Positions 7,258 to 15,701 of a stretch of DNA of 64,000 nt are shown here, in pieces (position 1 is the stretch's first letter; the number at the start of each line of letters is the position of its first letter). The notes beneath the pieces were generated by a model. The model did not search any database. It saw only the letters and a list, made by a program, of their open reading frames with translations, and was not told the DNA's origin. Source of the DNA: Prauserella isguenensis (GTDB taxonomy: Bacteria > Actinomycetota > Actinomycetes > Mycobacteriales > Pseudonocardiaceae); contig NZ_JACHWU010000003.1 in assembly GCF_014191605.1 (NCBI RefSeq), positions 1 through 64,000 on the forward strand. The letters are read 5' to 3'. Position numbers and translations under genes: made by a program.

Positions 7258-7743
7258 TCACCAACTGAGCAGTTCGCGCGGTATGCCGTGCTCGACCGCG
7301 CCGGGCCGGCCGACGACGGGTACCGAGGAGACGGCCGCGAGCACCGCGCCGAGGCTGGGCAGCCAGCGCCGGCTCGCGTCCGGGGCAACGAGCCACCGTG
7401 CCGCGCATGCGTCCCTGCCGTCCGGCAGCGGCACGACCGAGCCGGCGGGCAGCACGCGGACCCCACCGGGCAGAGGCCGGTGTGCCGTGCCGAAGTCGTC
7501 GGCCTCGGCGAGCAGGACCGTGACGCGTTCCCTCCGGGTCGGCAACGCGAGGGCGGGACCGGCGCAGTCGAGTTTCCGAAGGTCCGCGAGGACGGTGTCG
7601 GACAGCGCGCGCGGCACGACGACGGCGGCGACCCCGGAACCGGTGATCAGGCGCTGGCCACCGGCGTGCTGTTCGACGGGCCAGCCGTACGTGCCGCGGT
7701 AGTCGGGACGGGTGCCCTGGGACTCGTCCAGTTCTAGGGTCAT
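7258..7743 (-). CDS. Uncharacterised 161-residue actinobacterial protein
   Basis: I do not recognise this protein with certainty. It has no signal peptide or membrane span. Visible pieces are GTYGWPVEQH near residue 20, a beta-rich central part with VAAVVVPRALSD and GPALALPTRRERVTVLLAEAD, and a C-terminal WLVAPDASRRWLPSLGAV helix. The GWPV start and the PALALPT...VTVLL layout faintly recall the short stand-alone relatives of the prim-pol N-terminal domain found in actinomycetes, but the catalytic acidic residues of a primase are not evident. Codon use and GC match the neighbours, so it is probably a real gene. It diverges from the TetR gene at 7839, and its ATG at 7743 faces a 95-base gap holding a small palindrome. 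Confidence 0.65.
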   Translation of the reverse strand: MTLELDESQGTRPDYRGTYGWPVEQHAGGQRLITGSGVAAVVVPRALSDTVLADLRKLDCAGPALALPTRRERVTVLLAEADDFGTAHRPLPGGVRVLPAGSVVPLPDGRDACAARWLVAPDASRRWLPSLGAVLAAVSSVPVVGRPGAVEHGIPRELLSW

Positions 7744-7793
7744 CGCGGTCCTCCTGCGGTGCCTCGTCGCTCCACGTGCACGCCCACGCTAGT

Positions 7794-7806
7794 GGCACTG
7801 AGTGCC
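7794..7806. promoter_or_regulatory. Possible TetR operator
   Basis: GGCACTGAGTGCC is a 13-base palindrome with 6-base arms, 33 bases before the tetR ATG and 51 bases before the divergent small gene. The sequence continues as GTGCCGTTAGC, an 11-mer that recurs in the hairpin after tetR (8836-8846). Confidence 0.5.
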
Positions 7807-7838
7807 GTTAGCAAGAGGTTTTCTGCTACCTTCCTGCC

Positions 7839-8795
7839 ATGCCCGCGACCACGTCCTCGCCGTCGCCCGGATCCGCGTCCCAGTCCGGTACCGCTCCCGC
7901 CGGGTCGCCGCCGGCCGGAGCGGTACCGGCAGGAGCGTCGGAGTCGGAGTCCCCTCGCCCCCGTGCCGGCCGCACCGCCGCGGGCAGGCGCAAGCTCCGG
8001 CGGACACTCACCCACGCCGCGATCGACCTGTTCCTGGCACACGGCTACGACACGACGACCGTCGACGACATCGCGGCGGCCGCCGGGGTCGGCAGACGCA
8101 CCTTCTTCCGCTACTTCCGGTCGAAGGAAGATTCGATCTTCCCCAACCACGACGAGCTGCTGACCGACATCGAACACACCCTCGCCGAGTCGGACCCGGC
8201 GGCCGAGGCGCCGGTCGACGCGGTGTGCCGGGCCGTCCGGCTCGTGCTCGACTCGTACCTGGCAGACCCGGACGTCTCACTGAAGCGCTACCAGCTCACC
8301 CGGACCGTGACGTCGTTGCGCGACAAGGAGGTCGCGAGCGTCGACCGGTACCAGCGCGTGTTCACCCGGTTCCTGCGCGAGCGGCTGAACGCGGCCGGCG
8401 ATCCGGCCGCCGACATGCGCGCCCCCATCATCGCCGCGGCCGTGGCGGCGGCGCACAACCACGTGCTTCGCCAGTGGCTGCACAGCGGAGGTGAGGTCGA
8501 CGCGCACCGGCTGGCCGACCGGGCGTTCGCGATGGTCCGGCAGGCGAATCCGCCCTACACGATCACGACCACCGACACCTCTGCTCATGCCACTGCCGAC
8601 ACCGACGCCACGGCACCGCAGGAGTCGCCCGCCTCGGCGCGCACTCGGGCGACGGCCACGACCGGCTCCGCGACACCGGAGCAGTCCGGTACCGCGGAGC
8701 CGGTCGTGGCGGTACTCCACACATCGGTGCCCGCCGACGAGCTGGTCCGGCGGATCAACGCCGCTCTCACCGACGACACGTGGCCGACACCGTGA
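7839..8795 (+). CDS. TetR family regulator with long low-complexity tails
   Basis: A 318-residue TetR regulator, longer than the usual 190-220. The first 45 residues are Ser/Pro/Gly-rich and look disordered. The helix-turn-helix occupies about residues 50-95 (LTHAAIDLFLAHGYDTTTVDDIA then GRRTFFRYFRSKEDSIF), a form common among actinobacterial MftR-like TetR proteins. The ligand-binding domain runs to about residue 235. It is followed by about 50 residues of Thr/Ala-rich sequence (DTSAHATADTDATA) and a short ordered end (PADELVRRINAALTDD). ATG 7839 is used; a start inside the disordered head is possible. It is monocistronic and ends in a strong hairpin. The target is unknown. Confidence 0.85.
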   Translation: MPATTSSPSPGSASQSGTAPAGSPPAGAVPAGASESESPRPRAGRTAAGRRKLRRTLTHAAIDLFLAHGYDTTTVDDIAAAAGVGRRTFFRYFRSKEDSIFPNHDELLTDIEHTLAESDPAAEAPVDAVCRAVRLVLDSYLADPDVSLKRYQLTRTVTSLRDKEVASVDRYQRVFTRFLRERLNAAGDPAADMRAPIIAAAVAAAHNHVLRQWLHSGGEVDAHRLADRAFAMVRQANPPYTITTTDTSAHATADTDATAPQESPASARTRATATTGSATPEQSGTAEPVVAVLHTSVPADELVRRINAALTDDTWPTP

Positions 8796-8810
8796 GCGCA
8801 CGTGCTGCGA

Positions 8811-8857
8811 CACTGTTCGGGGCTAACGGCACCGCGTGCCGTTAGCCCCGAACAGTG
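8811..8857. terminator. Hairpin terminator, 22-bp perfect stem
   Basis: The arm CACTGTTCGGGGCTAACGGC plus AC pairs perfectly with GT plus GCCGTTAGCCCCGAACAGTG across a 3-base CGC loop. It lies between the TetR gene and the convergent VanX-type gene and probably serves both. Its stem contains GTGCCGTTAGC, also found in the tetR upstream region. Confidence 0.85.
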
Positions 8858-8897
8858 TTCGAGCCGACCCCGGCGCGTACCGGGGCCGGCCCCGTGC

Positions 8898-9734
8898 TCA
8901 GCTGCCGGTCAGCGCCCTCCGCGCCACGGGGAAGTCGAAGTAGGTGTCCGGGTACGGCTCATCGTCGAGCGTGAAGTGCCACCACTCGAGCGGATAGTTC
9001 GAGAAGCCGCCGCCGGCCATCAGTTCCCGCAGCAGGTACCGGTTCTCGCGGACGTGTTCGTCGACTTCCGGCGCCTCGGTCGCGGCCAGCTCGTCGAAGC
9101 AGTCGTACCCGGTGCCCATGTCGACCGAGTTGTCGGGGAACCGCTCCCCTTCCGGCGCGAAGCACGCGGTGAGCGGTTCGCCCGGCCGGTACGGGCGCTG
9201 GGGCGGCGCGGGCAGGTCGACCAGCGTCAGGTCGACGGTGCTACCCCTGCTGTGCCCGGACCGTTCGGCGATGTAGCCCTCCGGGAACAGTCGTGACTTG
9301 TCGATGCGCGGGTAGAACTCCTCGCGCATCCGGTCGTTGCCGTCCTGCTGGGCCCAGCGGACGAAGTCGTCGACCGAACGCTGCGGCCGGAAACAGTCGT
9401 AGACCTTGAGGGTGTATCCGCGAGCCAGCGCCGCGCGCTGCACCTCGCGCAGCGCCTCCGCGGTCTCACGGGTCAGCAGGCACAGCGGCTCCTGGTAGCC
9501 GCGGACGGGCCTGCCGACGAAGTTGTGCGCCGTCACGTACCGGATGTCGTGCCGGATCGTGGGGTCGACGTCACTCAGCGCCACGAACGACTCCGGTGCG
9601 CGATCGGGGCCGCGCGTGTCGGCCGCGCCGGCGGGCACGCCGCTCAGCATCGCGCCGCCCAGCAGGGCACCGACCATCACGCCGACGACACCGCGTGTTG
9701 CCCGTCGACTTTCTCGCCATCGAGTCAGCTTCAT
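8898..9734 (-). CDS. Exported D-alanyl-D-alanine dipeptidase (VanX/DdpX family)
   Basis: A 278-residue M15D family zinc dipeptidase. An Arg-rich N-terminus and a hydrophobic stretch (VVGVMVGALLGGAML) form a signal peptide ending near AGAADT, so the enzyme should be exported, unlike cytoplasmic VanX of resistance operons. The zinc/catalytic motifs are SGHSRGSTVDLTLV (His and Asp ligands), the general-base segment EWWHFT, and the family landmark DMGTGYDCF. No vanH, vanA or VanRS genes are nearby, so a cell-wall turnover or nutrient role is more likely than glycopeptide resistance. ATG 9734 is the only start that preserves the signal peptide. Cys residues near DCFRPQ and CFAPE could form disulfides outside the cell. 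Confidence 0.9.
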   Translation of the reverse strand: MKLTRWRESRRATRGVVGVMVGALLGGAMLSGVPAGAADTRGPDRAPESFVALSDVDPTIRHDIRYVTAHNFVGRPVRGYQEPLCLLTRETAEALREVQRAALARGYTLKVYDCFRPQRSVDDFVRWAQQDGNDRMREEFYPRIDKSRLFPEGYIAERSGHSRGSTVDLTLVDLPAPPQRPYRPGEPLTACFAPEGERFPDNSVDMGTGYDCFDELAATEAPEVDEHVRENRYLLRELMAGGGFSNYPLEWWHFTLDDEPYPDTYFDFPVARRALTGS

Positions 9735-10167
9735 GCGCGTTTCCTAGCAGCGCACGGCGGGCCGGACAAGGTCCGTCCGGGCGAGATCGCGTCCACTGTG
9801 GACCTTCTCGGACGCGGCGGCGCGGTGATCGCCGCTGAGACACACGTCACCGGCCGCAAGTGCCGTCGAAACCCGTTCGCGACCGGTTCCGTCGGTGTGC
9901 CAATCTAGACTCGGGATCAACGTCCGGCGAGCCGTGTCGGCCGTTCGGAGGTGCGTCGTCCGCACGGGCCGGCCGGTACACCACCGCGAGCGGTCCGCGA
10001 CGGCGGCCGGCGGCACACCGCCGCAGCACACACGGCCGCAGCACATCGCCGCAGCACATCGCCGCAGCCGAGCCGCTCGCCGGACGTTCGGGGTGACGAC
10101 ACCCGCCACACCGTGGCGGGTCGCCGCGCTCCGGCGCACCGAGCACGCCAGTTCACTAGGGGGACGT
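9735..10167. other. 433-base intergenic region, promoter side of two divergent genes
   Basis: No convincing gene lies here. The stretch must hold the promoters of the VanX-type gene (leftward) and the DHA2 exporter (rightward). Two and a half copies of a 13-base unit, GCAGCACATCGCC, occur at about 10023-10070 (GCAGCACACACGGCC, then two exact copies). The region is as GC-rich as the genes, and open frames crossing it have no ribosome binding site. Confidence 0.6.
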
Positions 10168-11631
10168 ATGACCGACACTGCCCAGACCGGCACCCAGGCG
10201 GAGGGGCCCGGGCAGCAGGATCGGGAGACGGATCCCAAGGCGCTGTTGCTGATCGGCATGCTCGTGGCGTCCGCGTTCGTCATGATCCTCAACGAGACGA
10301 TCCTGAGCGTGGCGCTGCGACAGCTGAGCCAGGAACTCGGTGTCGCGACGACGACCGCGCAGTGGGTGACCAGTGGCTTCCTGCTGACGATGGCGGTGGT
10401 CATCCCGACGACGGGATTCCTGCTCGAACGCTTCACCCCGCGACAGGTGTTCCTCGCCTCGCTCACCGCGTTCAGCACGGGCACGTTGGTGTCCGCACTC
10501 GCGCCCGGTTTTCCCGTGCTGCTCGCAGGCCGGGTCGTGCAGGCTTGCGGCACGGCCGTGATGATCCCGCTGCTGATGACGTCGGTCATGCGGCTCATCC
10601 CGGAGCACCGCCGCGGTTCGATGATGGGCACGATCGGCATCGTGATCGCGGTCGCGCCCGCGCTCGGGCCGTCGATCGGCGGCGCGATCCTGTCCGGTCT
10701 CGGCTGGCGCTGGATGTTCTGGCTGGTGCTGCCCCTGGCGATCGCGGCACTGCTGATCGGCGCGCGCTGGCTCAAGCTAGGCAGTGAGACGCGGAACGTG
10801 CCACTGGACGTGCTGTCGGTGATCCTGTCCGCGCTCGGTTTCGGCGGCCTTCTCTACGGCCTGTCGTCGATCGGCGAGGGCGGCGGCCACGGCCCGCCGC
10901 CGTGGCTGCCGATCATCGTCGGCCTCGCGGTGCTGTCGGCGTTCGTGTGGCGGCAGCTGAGGCTGCAGCGCCGCGACCGCGCGCTTCTCGACCTGCGGCC
11001 GTTCGAGTCGCGGAACTTCGTCGTCTCGCTCACGCTGACCGGCCTGTTGTTCATGTGCCTGCTGGGTGTCGCGTCGATCCTCCTGCCGCTGTACCTGCAG
11101 ACGGTGCTCGACGCCTCGGCGTTCGAGAGCGGACTGGCGGTGCTTCCCGGCGGCCTTGCGCTCGGCCTGCTGGGCAGGCCCGTCGGTTCGCTCTACGACC
11201 GCGTCGGTCCGCGCCCGCTGGTCATCCCCGGCACCGTCGCGATGGCGGCGGGACTGTGGCTGTTCACGACGTTGGGCCCGGGTTCTGCGATCGAGACCGT
11301 CGTCATCTACCACGTGATCATGATGATCGGCCTGGCGCTGATGATGACGCCGCTCATGACCCAGGCACTCGGCTCCCTGAGCGAGCAGCTGAGCTCGCAC
11401 GGCAGCGCCATCCTGGCCACGTTGCAGCAGGTGGCGGGCGCGCTCGGCACCGCGGTGTTCGTGACCGTCGCCGCGGTCGCCAGCACCACCGGGTCGGCCG
11501 GTCCGGACGCCGACGGCCTGCGCGTGGCGTTCATGGTCGCCGGCACCATCGGGCTGATCGCGATGGCGACCTCGCTGCTGCTCAGCAAGCACAAGTCGAG
11601 CTCGGCGGCGGCCGCAGGCCACGGCCACTGA
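10168..11631 (+). CDS. DHA2-family MFS drug/metabolite exporter (EmrB/QacA type)
   Basis: A 487-residue integral membrane transporter with about 14 hydrophobic segments, the number expected for the DHA2 group of proton-driven exporters. Motif C-like ALGPSIGGAIL lies near the end of helix 5, and motif A-like LLGRPVGSLYDRVGPRP appears in the second half. The N-terminus is a polar 30-residue tail and the C-terminus a His/Ser tail (KHKSSSAAAAGHGH). ATG 10168 follows AGGGGGA, a strong ribosome binding site; the open frame upstream to 9895 has none. No regulator is directly adjacent. The substrate cannot be told from the sequence. Confidence 0.92.
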   Translation: MTDTAQTGTQAEGPGQQDRETDPKALLLIGMLVASAFVMILNETILSVALRQLSQELGVATTTAQWVTSGFLLTMAVVIPTTGFLLERFTPRQVFLASLTAFSTGTLVSALAPGFPVLLAGRVVQACGTAVMIPLLMTSVMRLIPEHRRGSMMGTIGIVIAVAPALGPSIGGAILSGLGWRWMFWLVLPLAIAALLIGARWLKLGSETRNVPLDVLSVILSALGFGGLLYGLSSIGEGGGHGPPPWLPIIVGLAVLSAFVWRQLRLQRRDRALLDLRPFESRNFVVSLTLTGLLFMCLLGVASILLPLYLQTVLDASAFESGLAVLPGGLALGLLGRPVGSLYDRVGPRPLVIPGTVAMAAGLWLFTTLGPGSAIETVVIYHVIMMIGLALMMTPLMTQALGSLSEQLSSHGSAILATLQQVAGALGTAVFVTVAAVASTTGSAGPDADGLRVAFMVAGTIGLIAMATSLLLSKHKSSSAAAAGHGH

Positions 11632-11641
11632 GCGCGGGCGG

Positions 11642-11679
11642 AGTGGTGTCCGCCGCGCACCGCCGCGGCGGACACCACT
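11642..11679. terminator. Bidirectional terminator hairpin
   Basis: AGTGGTGTCCGCCGCG pairs perfectly with CGCGGCGGACACCACT over a 6-base loop, between the exporter stop (11631) and the convergent monooxygenase stop (11687). Confidence 0.85.
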
Positions 11680-11686
11680 GCCCCCG

Positions 11687-13285
11687 TCAAGCCATCTCGA
11701 ACCCGTGATACCCGGCGACGGCCACGCCGTCGCCGATCTGCTTGTATGTGCCCACCCCTCCGACGAACGGCATGAACACCCGCTGTTTGCCGGGGATGTT
11801 GGCGCCCGTGTACCACGACGCGGCACGCGGCATCAGAGTCAGATCACCGACGTCGTTGGTGGTGTTCACCCAGTTGTCCTCGGCCGCCACGTCCGGTTCC
11901 ATACGGTGCTTACCGCGGGCCCGCAGATGCTCGATCGCTCGCGTGACCCAGTCGACGTGATACTCGATGGACGTCATCATGTTCGACAGCACAGAGGGGC
12001 TCTGCGGCCCGGTGATCATGAACAGGTTCGGGAAGCCCGCCGTCATCAGGCCCAGATACGTGCGCGGTCCCGCAGCCCACTTCTCCGCGAGCGGGCCGTC
12101 GGTGCCGCGGACGTCCATCGCCGTGAGCGCGCCGGTCATCGCGTCGAACCCGGTCGCCAGGATGATCACGTCGAACTCTCGCTCGACGTCGCCGGCGACG
12201 ACGCCACGTTCGGTCAATCGCGCGATCGGCTGCTCCCCGAGGTCCACGAGCGACACGTTGTCCTGGTTGTAGACCTCGAAGTACCCGGTATCGACGCACA
12301 TCCGTTTCGAGCCGATCGGGTACGACCGCGGTGTCAGCTTCTCGGCCGTCTCCGGGTCGTGCACCTTCCCCCGGATGCGCTCCCGCACGTACTCGGCGAG
12401 CGCCTCGTTGGCCTCGACGTCGAACAGCACGTCGCGGAACGACTGGGTGAAACACAGGCCGCCGTCGGACCACCGGGCGTCGAGCTCCCGGCGGACGTCT
12501 GCAGCGGACGTCTCGGTGTAGTACCCCGTCTCACCCTCGCGGCAGTGGAAGCCGAGCCGGGAGAGCCTGCTCTCGTCACGGAAGGCCGGGTAGCCGGATT
12601 TGACGTCGTCGAGGCGCTGCCCGATCGGGCCGTTGTGCGCGGGAACGGCATAGGACGGGGTGCGCTGGAACACCGTGAGCGAGCCGACCACCGGGGCGAT
12701 CGCCGTGATGGTCTGCAATCCCGACGAACCGGTGCCCACCACCGCGACCCGTTTCCCCGCCAGGTCGACGCCCTCGTGCGGCCAGTGGGAGGTCCAGTAC
12801 AGCTCACCCGCGAAGTCCCCCAGACCGTCGAAATCCGGGCGCGACGGCACCGACAGACACCCCGTCGCGGCGATCACGAACCGCGCGGTGCGGGAACGGC
12901 CGTCGTCGGTGCGCACCGTCCACCGCTCCGAGCCGTCGTCCCACCGCATCGCCTCGACACGGGTGTCGAACGTGATGTCGCGCCGCAGGTCGTAGCGGTC
13001 CGCGACGTACCGGATGTAGTCGAGGATCTCCGGCTGCGAGGCGTACCGCTCGCTCCAGTTCCACTCCTGTTCGAGGGCACGGTCGAACGAGTAGGAGTAT
13101 TCGATCGACTCGATGTCGCACCGCGCCCCCGGATACCGGTTCCAGTACCACGTGCCGCCGACGTCGCCGCCCGCTTCGAGCACGCGCACGTCGTAACCGG
13201 CGTCGCGGAGGCGGATCAGCTGGTACAGGCCTGCGAATCCGGCGCCGACGACGATCACGTCGTGGCCGCCTCGGTGCTCGGTCAT
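11687..13285 (-). CDS. Flavin-containing monooxygenase, Baeyer-Villiger type
   Basis: A 532-residue class B flavoprotein monooxygenase. The FAD site is VVGAGFAGLYQ (residues 12-21) followed by [15 protein letters not shown], diagnostic of Baeyer-Villiger monooxygenases. The NADPH site is VAVVGTGSSGLQ (about 182-193). The family fingerprint FxGxxxHxxxWP reads FAGELYWTSHWP (158-169), so Trp164 replaces the usual His. The ATG at 13285 overlaps the esterase stop. Context (alcohol dehydrogenase, esterase, monooxygenase) suggests a pathway in which a secondary alcohol is oxidised to a ketone, converted to an ester or lactone, and hydrolysed. The substrate (cyclic ketone, terpene, steroid or linear ketone) is unknown, and the fingerprint substitution makes true Baeyer-Villiger activity probable but not certain. 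Confidence 0.9.
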   Translation of the reverse strand: MTEHRGGHDVIVVGAGFAGLYQLIRLRDAGYDVRVLEAGGDVGGTWYWNRYPGARCDIESIEYSYSFDRALEQEWNWSERYASQPEILDYIRYVADRYDLRRDITFDTRVEAMRWDDGSERWTVRTDDGRSRTARFVIAATGCLSVPSRPDFDGLGDFAGELYWTSHWPHEGVDLAGKRVAVVGTGSSGLQTITAIAPVVGSLTVFQRTPSYAVPAHNGPIGQRLDDVKSGYPAFRDESRLSRLGFHCREGETGYYTETSAADVRRELDARWSDGGLCFTQSFRDVLFDVEANEALAEYVRERIRGKVHDPETAEKLTPRSYPIGSKRMCVDTGYFEVYNQDNVSLVDLGEQPIARLTERGVVAGDVEREFDVIILATGFDAMTGALTAMDVRGTDGPLAEKWAAGPRTYLGLMTAGFPNLFMITGPQSPSVLSNMMTSIEYHVDWVTRAIEHLRARGKHRMEPDVAAEDNWVNTTNDVGDLTLMPRAASWYTGANIPGKQRVFMPFVGGVGTYKQIGDGVAVAGYHGFEMA

Positions 13286-14253
13286 GACGTGGCTCCCACC
13301 TTTCCCCGCTCGGTCCGCCGCTGGGCGACGAACTCGTTGATGTGGTGTGAGACGAGCCCGATCCCCTCCTCGTAACCGGGGAGGATGTCGGCCATCTGGA
13401 AGAACGCGTGCATCTGGTCGGGCGCCTCCTCCAACGCGACCGGCACGCCGGCGGCGGCGAGGGCACGGGCGTAGGCCACGCCCTCGTCGTGCAACGGGTC
13501 GTACCGCGCGACGTACACCAGCGCGGGCGGCAGTCCGCCGTGGTCGGCCGCGCGCAACGGTGAGGCGTCCGGGTTCGTGCGTGCGGCCTCGTCGGGCAGG
13601 TAGTGGTCCCAGAACCACCGCATCGTCTCCCGGTTGAGCAACAACTGGTTCTCCGGGTCCACATAGGATGGTACGTCGACGTCGCAGTCGGTCACCGGGT
13701 AGACGAGCACCTGGTAGTCGATCGACGGCCCCGACCGGTCGCGCGCCCACAGCGTCATGACCGCGGCGATGTTGCCGCCCGCGCTGTCGCCGGCGACGAT
13801 CAGCGGGGCACTCTCGGCGGCCAGTTCGGCCGCGTGCTCGGCGGCCCACGTCAGGCCGGCGTAGCTGTCGTCGATCGCTGCCGGGAAGCGGTGTTCCGGG
13901 GCCTTGCGGTAGTTGACCAGCACGACGGTCGACGACGTCAGGTTCGCCAGCCTGCGCCCGACGTGGTCGTACTGCAGGTCGATGTCGCCGATCACCCAGC
14001 CGCCGCCGTGGAAGTACACGATGATCGACTGCGGCGTGCCCGCGGGCCGCAGCACCCGCATCCGGAACCGGCCGCCGTCACCGTCGGGGAGCTTGAGGTC
14101 GGTCACCTCGGCCACCGCGGGGCCGGGGCCGCTCATCCCGGCGAAGATCGGCCCGCTCATGCGCGCGATCGCGGGCGTGGACTCGTGGATCGGTGGTGTT
14201 CCGGACTCGGCGAGCTGTGCCAGCAGCGCCTGTGACGGGCCGTCCAACGGCAT
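13282..14253 (-). CDS. Alpha/beta hydrolase, hormone-sensitive lipase (HSL) family
   Basis: A 323-residue esterase of the bacterial HSL group. The oxyanion hole motif is YFHGGGWVIGD (about residues 80-90), the nucleophile elbow is VAGDSAGGNIAA (Ser about 159), the acid is expected in the segment around ARYDPLHDEG, and the catalytic His in DQMHAFFQ. No signal peptide is seen, so it acts in the cytoplasm. A strong AGGAGG precedes ATG 14253. Lying between an alcohol dehydrogenase and a Baeyer-Villiger-type monooxygenase gene, it most likely hydrolyses the ester or lactone the monooxygenase makes. The assignment to family is firm; the substrate is inferred. Confidence 0.9.
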   Translation of the reverse strand: MPLDGPSQALLAQLAESGTPPIHESTPAIARMSGPIFAGMSGPGPAVAEVTDLKLPDGDGGRFRMRVLRPAGTPQSIIVYFHGGGWVIGDIDLQYDHVGRRLANLTSSTVVLVNYRKAPEHRFPAAIDDSYAGLTWAAEHAAELAAESAPLIVAGDSAGGNIAAVMTLWARDRSGPSIDYQVLVYPVTDCDVDVPSYVDPENQLLLNRETMRWFWDHYLPDEAARTNPDASPLRAADHGGLPPALVYVARYDPLHDEGVAYARALAAAGVPVALEEAPDQMHAFFQMADILPGYEEGIGLVSHHINEFVAQRRTERGKVGATS

Positions 14254-14313
14254 GTCGAACCTCCTGGGAGAGCGTGGTCACGGACTGTCCACAGTGATGC
14301 ACCGCGGTACGGA

Positions 14314-15441
14314 TCAGTGGTCGTCGTGGGGAAACACGACGAGGCCGCGCAGGTTCTTGCCGTCGGCCAGGTCCTGGTACCCCTGGTTGATGTCCTCGAG
14401 GCGGTAGGTCGCCGTGACGAGCTCGTCGAGCTTGAGGCGGCCCGCCCGGTACAGGTGGAGCAACCGCGGAATCTGGGTCCTCGGGCCGGTGCCGCCGAAG
14501 ATCGCGCCCTGTACCCGCTTCTGCAGCAGGGTCAACTCGAAGAGGTTCAGTGAGACGTCGGTCTCGCGGAAGTCCCCCATGCCGGTCACGACGACCCGGC
14601 CCGCCTTGCCCGTCATGTCGAGCGCCTGCTGGATGTGCTCGCCGTGGATCTCGCCGACCGTGACGATGACGACCTCGGCGTTGCGGCCCCACGTCAGATC
14701 CGGAAGCTCCGCCATGACCTCGTCGACGGACGCGTAGGCGTGGGTCGCTCCGAAGTCGAGCGCCGTCTTCCGCTTGTACTCCACGGGATCGATCGCCAGC
14801 ACCTGCCGCGCACCCGCGAACACCGCACCCTGCACGGAGTTGATACCGACGCCGCCCACCCCCATCACGACCACCGTGTCGCCGGGTCGGACGTCGCCGA
14901 CCTCCGTGGCCGACCCCCAGCCCGTCGACACGCCACAGCCGAGCAGCGCCGCCTTGTCGAGGGGGATGTCCTTCTCGATGCGCACCACGGACGACTCGTT
15001 CACCGTCACGTACGGCGAGAACGTACCCAGCAGGCACATCTGCACCGCGGGCCTGCCGCCGACATGCGCGCGGAACGACCCGTCGGCGATCGCCTTACCC
15101 GTGAGCAGGCCCGCGCCCTCGTCGCACAGATTCTGCATTCCGGACGCGCACGCCGGACACGTTCCGCACGCCGGGATGAACGCCAGCACGACGTGATCAC
15201 CCTCCTCGACGCCGCGCACGCCGGGTCCCACCTTCGTGACCACGCCTGCACCCTCGTGCCCGCCGACCACCGGCAGGAACGCCACCGGACTCGCACCCGA
15301 CACCACGTGCGCGTCCGAATGACACAGTCCCGACGCGGCCAGGCGCACCTGCACCTCGCCCGCCACCGGGTCGCCGAGTTCCACGTCCGAGATCTGCCAG
15401 GGTGCGCCGATCTCCTCGAGGACTGCCGCTTTCACCTTCAT
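14314..15441 (-). CDS. NDMA-dependent (mycofactocin-type) zinc alcohol dehydrogenase
   Basis: A 375-residue medium-chain zinc dehydrogenase. Catalytic zinc ligands sit in GLCHSDAH and GGHEGAG, and the four structural zinc cysteines in CGTCPACASGMQNLC. The nucleotide site is GVGGVGINS. The combination GAGLLTGKAIADGSFR, GTFSPYVTVNE and LLQKRVQGAIFGGTGPR matches the actinobacterial NDMA-dependent alcohol dehydrogenases (TIGR03989). In these the nicotinamide stays bound and electrons are passed to mycofactocin. No mycofactocin biosynthesis genes are in the window. It is the first gene of the leftward operon with the esterase and monooxygenase and diverges from the AraC regulator. It probably oxidises a primary or secondary alcohol entering that pathway. 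Confidence 0.9.
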   Translation of the reverse strand: MKVKAAVLEEIGAPWQISDVELGDPVAGEVQVRLAASGLCHSDAHVVSGASPVAFLPVVGGHEGAGVVTKVGPGVRGVEEGDHVVLAFIPACGTCPACASGMQNLCDEGAGLLTGKAIADGSFRAHVGGRPAVQMCLLGTFSPYVTVNESSVVRIEKDIPLDKAALLGCGVSTGWGSATEVGDVRPGDTVVVMGVGGVGINSVQGAVFAGARQVLAIDPVEYKRKTALDFGATHAYASVDEVMAELPDLTWGRNAEVVIVTVGEIHGEHIQQALDMTGKAGRVVVTGMGDFRETDVSLNLFELTLLQKRVQGAIFGGTGPRTQIPRLLHLYRAGRLKLDELVTATYRLEDINQGYQDLADGKNLRGLVVFPHDDH

Positions 15442-15508
15442 GCGCTGCTCCCGTACATCGATGGACAGGTGCGACTCGTGCGGACCGATCACCGCCGAAC
15501 GCCGACTT

Positions 15509-15522
15509 GTGACACGGGTCAC
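15509..15522. promoter_or_regulatory. Possible regulator site between adh and araC
   Basis: GTGAC and GTCAC form an inverted repeat around ACGG, 68 bases upstream of the dehydrogenase ATG and in the 260-base gap to the AraC gene. It is short, and AraC proteins often use direct repeats, so the link is tentative. Confidence 0.35.
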
Positions 15523-15701
15523 GATGCACGGATCAAGGTACGATCGTCCGAGGTCGCGGCCATAGCGCCATCGCGGCCACAACCGCACCGTTCCGGCCAC
15601 ACCGATGCCGCCCGTGACACTCCGACCCGAGCGGACCCTTGGCACTGACCAGGGATTCGACGGCGTTGACGCCGTGATACGGGCTCGGCGAAACTGGCCG
15701 G

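Noticed and set aside
8898-9734. Glycopeptide resistance locus from the VanX-type gene
   Set aside because: No vanH, vanA or VanRS genes are adjacent and the protein has a signal peptide, unlike resistance-type VanX.
10021-10076. CRISPR-like array of GCAGCACATCGCC units
   Set aside because: Only two exact 13-base copies without spacers, so a simple tandem repeat rather than CRISPR.
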